DNA of 64,000 nucleotides, from the NCBI GenBank assembly GCA_029255685.2, contig CM055313.2:25583079-25647078 (forward strand), read 5' to 3'. The translations under genes and the position numbers were made by a program. Under the pieces are notes generated by a model. That model saw only the letters and a list, made by a program, of their open reading frames with translations, was not told the DNA's origin and did no database searches. This document shows, piece after piece, positions 60,168 to 64,000 of this stretch. The DNA comes from Silene conica. Lineage: Eukaryota; Streptophyta; Magnoliopsida; Caryophyllales; Caryophyllaceae. How positions within the stretch are numbered: position 1 is the first letter of the stretch; each line of letters starts with the position of its first letter.

Positions 60168-61100
60168 AATTCCTAATCACAAGAATTAGCTATGCATGAT
60201 TTTAACTATGAAACTAACAATAACAAGAATCAAGAACATCAAAGGAATCAACATAATTAAAGATGACAATGAAAGGGAAAACATGTGTTGAGAAACAATA
60301 ATAAGATGAGCAATAAGATTAATTGAAAGGGAAAGATTAATTGTAGCAAACTTACAACTTAATTGAAATTAGGAACAAAAGATGAAAACTTGAATAAAAT
60401 CTCTTTCTAACTATGGAGTTTTGAATAACATGGAGTGCTTTACCTAATTTTCGAGTTTAGGTCTCCTTAAATAAGTTCTAATTACAAGATTAGGAGCAAA
60501 GCCCGTAATAAAAATCGCGGAAACACAGTCGCCTGGTCGGTCGACCTAATTTTTGGGTCGGTCGACCTCTTAATGACCTAATAACTTGATTGGGCTTTGC
60601 GGAAACTTCTGGGTCTGTGCTGAGGTCGGTCGACCTCATTAGTAGGTCGGTCGACCCAATTGTCGGGACTGCAGCGCGCGAGGATCTTAAAACAGCTGCC
60701 ATTTCTTCGTTACTTATCGTAATCAAGCGATTCTTGCGGCGTTGGAAAGCTAAGAGGATAAGATTTCACCTCCAACTGGAACCACTCCATTATCAGCTCT
60801 AGAACTCGAGATATAGCCATTTGAAACAGGCTGCAACATCGTGGATCGATTCTTTGCTTGTTAAAGCTATCTACAGGCCTTGAAATGTGCGCTAGGCTTC
60901 GTTCCTTCTTGTCCTTAGTCATGAAAAATCCCGAGGGCATAAATTTGGTATAAAATCATCCCTTTTCCGCATAAATCTGCAAAAGAGCATAAAAAAACGA
61001 AAGTAGACAATTGTTGGGAAATAAATGCTAAAACATAGTAAATGAGCGACAAAATGCGTGTAAAAATAGATGTAAAACATCATAAAATAGACACGCATCA
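60168..61100 (-). repeat. AG 5' LTR, outer part
   Basis: Continues the LTR after COP. It has the same two palindrome pairs as the 3' LTR (60535 and 60556; 60624 and 60645), again 21 bp apart. Confidence 0.9.
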
Positions 61101-61760
61101 ATGGTAACACAGAGGGGGATAGAAGCCAGCACAGAACAGATCAAAGCAGTTCTGCAGCTGGAATCACCCCAGAAGCCCAAAGATGTGCAGCGTCTGACAG
61201 GAAGAGTAGCAGCCCTGAGCAGGTTTATTTCCAGGTCCTCAGACCGGTGCAGACTATTCTATGATATTCTAAGGAAAAGTCAGAAGTTTGATTGGACACC
61301 AGAACACGAGAAGGCATTCCAGGAACTAAAGCAGTACCTGAGCAGCCCACCCCTGCTATCCAAACCAGAGCAGGGGGAAGTGATGCTCCTATACCTCTCC
61401 GTAACCGAAGCAGCAGTAAGCGCAGTTCTGGTCCGGCAGCATGAGAGAGCTCAGCATCCGGTGTACTACGTCAGCAAGTCATTGCTACCCGCAGAAACAA
61501 GGTATACCTCACTTGAGAAACTAGTATTGGCATTGGTCACGGATCCTATAAGCTGCGCCCGTACTTTGAGTCTCAGACCATCTCGGTGGTTACTAATCAC
61601 CCCCCCAAGACGGTCATGAGAAAGCCAGAGCTCTCGGGACGAATGGCTAAGTGGTCTTTGCACCTCAGTGGATATGATCTCCAGTTTGAACCACGCACAG
61701 CCATAGAGTCACAAGCCCTCGCAGACTTGGTCTCCGACTTCAGCCCAGCACTCCAGACCT
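61101..61760 (+). pseudogene. TAT RT end and RNase H part
   Basis: VTQRGIEASTEQIKAVLQLE and PKDVQRLTGRVAALSRFISR are the RT-RNase H junction typical of the Tat lineage. They are followed by FDWTPEHEKAFQELKQYLSS and HPVYYVSKSLLPAETRYTSL from RNase H. Confidence 0.88.
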
Positions 61761-61799
61761 AAGCAGAGCAGGAAATCCTGCACCTACACTAAGGTGCCA

Positions 61800-62266
61800 A
61801 GCCAGGCACCTGGGAATTGCGAGTAGATGGGGCATCAAACGCCAGAGGGTCAGGAGTTGGGTTGTTCCTTAGATCACCAGAGGGTGATTTGATCACCCAA
61901 GCAATTCGATGTGTGTTCAAAACCACAAACAACGTAGCTGAGTATGAAGCCCTTGTCCTAGGGCTGCAATTGGCCCTAGACATAGGGGTCAGCCACATCA
62001 GTGTGTACAGTGATTCAAAATTAATTGTGAATCACGTCAATAGAGCATATGAGGCAAGGGACCCCACAATGGCGGCCTACTTATGTGTAACAAAGGGATT
62101 AATCGGCAGATTCGCAGAATTCTGCATCCAGCAGGTACCTAGAGAGCAGAACGCAGAAGCAGATGCACTGGCAACCCTGGGATCAACCTTCAAACCAGCC
62201 GACGTAGCCGGTATTCCAATCACCCATGTTCTCAGACCAGCCATTCCTAGACTAGATTCGGACTAG
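61800..62266 (+). pseudogene. TAT second RNase H (aRH-type) domain
   Basis: The translation contains RVDGASNARGSGVGLFL, NNVAEYEALVLGLQLALD, ISVYSDSKLIVNHVN and REQNAEADALATLGS, matching the acidic catalytic pattern D...E...D...D of RNase H. A second RNase H of this kind after the first is a known hallmark of Tat-lineage elements. It would remove RNA during reverse transcription. Confidence 0.85.
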
Positions 62267-62341
62267 GAAGAACTACCTGTCTGCAGCAGCAACCCAGACC
62301 AGGGGTCAGAGCAGGATTGGCGAAAGCCGTACCTGGACCGG

Positions 62342-63510
62342 TTGCAGCATGATATCCAACCCAGCAGTAAAAAAGAGGCACGCAGTTTCAGGATGAAGGC
62401 TTCCAGGTTCCTGCTAATTGATGGCATCCTGTTCCGGAAATCATTAGCAGGACCATATCTGCGCTGCTTGAACCAGACTAAGGCCCAGACTGTCTTTTAT
62501 GACCTCCACAGCGGAGACTGTGGAAATCATGCAGGGGGAAGAAGCATGTCCAATAGAGCCCTCAGAATGGGATACTTCTGGCCTACGATGCGCAAGGATG
62601 CAAAAGAGTACGCAAGAAAGTGTGACGCTTGTCAAAGGCACGCCTCTGTCAATCACCAACCAGCAGAACCCCTGCACCCGGTCATATCCCCGTGGCCTTT
62701 TATGAAGTGAGGGATGGACATCGTGGGACCCCTCCCCAGAGCACCAGGAAACAAGTTGTACATGCTGGCCATGACAGACTACTTTTCTAAGTGGATCGAA
62801 GCAGAATCATTCACCCAGACCACCGAAGCACAAGTCATCTCTTTTATTAAGCGTAATATATTTACCAGATTTGGTATACCTTCAGAGATAATATGTGACA
62901 ATGGTTCCCAATTCATTGGGACGAAAACCGAGGCTTTCTGCACTGGGTGGAACGTATCACTCCAGAAATCTTCCCCCAGAAATCCCCAGTCTAACGGACA
63001 AGCTGAGTCCAGTAATACGATCATCATTGAAAATATGAAAAATAAACTACAAGAAATGGGAGGGAAATGGGCAGAGGAGCTCCCTCTGGTCATGTGGGCT
63101 AACAGAACTACTCCAAAAGTAGCAACAGGTCCGACCCCCTCCAGCCTTGTCTTCGGAGCAGAAGCTGTAATTCCTTCTGAAGTCAAAATTCCAACCCACA
63201 GATACGGGTGTATAACTGAGGACCAGAACCAAGTAGAAATGACAAGTAGCCTGGACACTGTTGATGAACTCAGGACCAGCGCCTACGTCAGAATGGCCTC
63301 ATACAAGCAGATGGTAGCTCGAAGCTACAACAAAAATGTCAGGATTAGAACCTTGCAAGTAGGAGATCTGGTCTTGAGAAAGGTGTTCCAGAACACCAAA
63401 AACCGACAAGCTGGAAAGTTCTCCTACAACTGGGAGGGCCCAAACCAAGTTGAGAGCTAATGACAATGGAAGGGGAAATGATACCCAGATCATGGAATAT
63501 ACTTCACTTA
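62342..63510 (+). pseudogene. TAT integrase part
   Basis: An HHCC zinc region (GDCGNHAGGRSMSNRALRMG, CDACQRHA) is followed by the catalytic core (MDIVGPLPRAPGNKLYMLAM, FSKWIEAESFTQTTEAQVIS, CDNGSQFIG, NPQSNGQAESSNTIII) and a C-terminal part (VGDLVLRKVFQNTKNRQAGK, FSYNWEGPNQV). The phrases fit Tat-lineage integrase. The region is broken. Confidence 0.88.
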
Positions 63511-63800
63511 GAGCCGTGGCCAACTGGAAGGTCTCTTCTTGAGTCTTGAGCATCTCCTGGCCCATAGACACGTCCCGACGGGAGCGCTCAACAGCCTGCC
63601 GCAGATTTTCCCTTAGAGCCTCCTCTAAACTCAACTTCGTCTCTATCTCCTTCTCCTTCTTAGCCAGGCCTCCTGCATCCTCTCCACCTCCTACCTCCTC
63701 CTCATAGCCTCCGCCTGAGCCGTCTTCATACAATGAAATTCAGCCAACAGAGCCTCGCTCTGGCGTTTGGCACAAAGTGACAGCTCCAGGACCTAGAAAT
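63470..63800 (-). pseudogene. Antisense coiled-coil frame downstream of TAT pol
   Basis: On the minus strand the translation includes LELSLCAKRQSEALLAEFHC and LSLEEALRENLRQAVERSRR, strongly alpha-helical and coiled-coil-like. Antisense extra ORFs between pol and the 3' LTR are known in several Tat-lineage elements, and the position fits. It is a remnant. Confidence 0.5.
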
Positions 63801-63817
63801 CCAGACCAGGTCAGAAC

Positions 63818-63819
<2 letters not shown>

Positions 63820-63882
<63 letters not shown>
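63820..63882. repeat. TA dinucleotide microsatellite
   Basis: About 31 TA repeats. The sequence before it (ending CAGGTCAGAACCAA) still belongs to the antisense stretch or TAT tail. Confidence 0.95.
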
Positions 63883-63886
<4 letters not shown>

Positions 63887-64000
63887 TTGAGATCCGGTGA
63901 GAACCACCTTACAATGAGAACTTTGTGAGAACTCTACCTTACGGATTTTTTTAGAAAAACTTAATGACATATTTGGATTCGACATGACATTTTATAGCTA
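63883..64000. other. Unidentified repeat end, possibly Helitron-like
   Basis: TAGACTTGAGATCCGGTGAG followed by repeated GAGAACCACC, GAGAACTTTG and GAGAACTC words recalls a plant repeat I associate with non-autonomous Helitron ends next to TA tracts. The other end is outside the window, so this is a weak assignment. Confidence 0.3.

Larger units (their letters stand above)
43409..61100 (-). mobile_element. AG: Athila-type, gag-only LTR element, interrupted by COP
   Basis: LTRs at 43409-44852 and 48320-61100 (the latter split by COP) start TGACACCCGTCG and end GACACGCATCA on the plus strand. The TSD is ATGCT (43404-43408) against ATGGT (61101-61105), 4 of 5 matching. Orientation is minus, with a tRNA-Asp type primer-binding site at about 48297-48319, a purine tract next to 44853 (minus GGTTTGGGGAATT) and one gag frame but no pol. 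Similar gag-only elements (TR-GAGs) rely on partner elements. The LTRs differ at few sites, so it looks fairly young, older than COP. Confidence 0.92.
42856..63819 (+). mobile_element. TAT: Tat-lineage Ty3/gypsy element, pol part, interrupted by AG
   Basis: Plus strand: RT (42856-43408), then after the AG insertion RNase H, a second RNase H, integrase (61101-63510) and an antisense coiled-coil stretch (about 63470-63800). The extra RNase H domain and the antisense frame downstream of pol are features of the plant Tat/Ogre/Retand lineage. Its left part would lie beyond T1, outside the window. It is broken, and probably the oldest element here because all the others nest in it. Confidence 0.85.

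Noticed and set aside
63740-63985. Frame with YIYIYI repeats
   Set aside because: It is a translation of the TA microsatellite.

Overview
The window looks like intergenic DNA from a large, repeat-rich flowering-plant genome, probably a eudicot. It has plant-type Ty3/gypsy and Copia LTR retrotransposons primed from initiator tRNA-Met or tRNA-Asp, two CACTA transposons, a TRIM, and plant gene scraps (a Rab1/RABD-like GTPase and a trichome-birefringence-like protein). I see no intact host gene, no tRNA or rRNA gene and no CRISPR. Nearly every base can be placed in a nest of elements, ordered here by target-site duplications (TSDs) that I could read directly.

Oldest layer: a Ty3/gypsy element of the Tat lineage (TAT, plus strand). 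Its reverse transcriptase starts at 42856 and its pol resumes at 61101-63510. At 42856 TAT abuts the end of T1, a chromovirus-type (Tekay/Del-like) element that covers 19239-42855 and hosts further insertions. G1 (minus strand, 5587-19238) sits in the T1 integrase. G1 is entered by a tandem LTR array (8440-18742, TSD GTGCG) and by T0 (1-5488, minus strand, in a TA tract). The 3' LTR of T1 is split by its relative T2 (22498-42640, TSD TTTTG). T2 in turn contains the CACTA element CAC1 (24635-29570, TSD AGT) and the chromovirus G2 (32603-38852, TSD CCTTG).

Right half: TAT is split by an Athila-type gag-only element, AG (43409-61100, minus strand). AG is split by a Copia element, COP (48832-60162, TSD CCCCT). 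COP is split by a TRIM (55268-60072, TSD ACACC), and the TRIM by CACTA element CAC2 (55381-59627). That is five levels of nesting. At 63820-63882 there is a TA microsatellite, then an unidentified repeat end running off the window.

Coding content is element-encoded: gag-pol (T0, COP, parts of T1, T2, G2 and TAT), a whole-looking 473-residue gag (AG), an unassigned 295-residue protein present twice in the tandem array, and a multi-exon En/Spm-type protein gene (CAC2). CAC1 carries captured fragments of host genes and of a LINE.

The least ordinary signal is structural. The LTRs of T0, T1 and T2 carry arrays of about 50-bp units, each an imperfect hairpin with a constant core and unit-specific arms that mostly pair with each other. 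A similar constant-core, variable-arm design occurs three times per copy in the unrelated tandem array. AG carries pairs of 12-bp GGTCGGTCGACC-type palindromes, always exactly 21 bp apart, in its LTRs, in its untranslated region and inside its gag frame. The right end of COP is a 366-bp inverted repeat.
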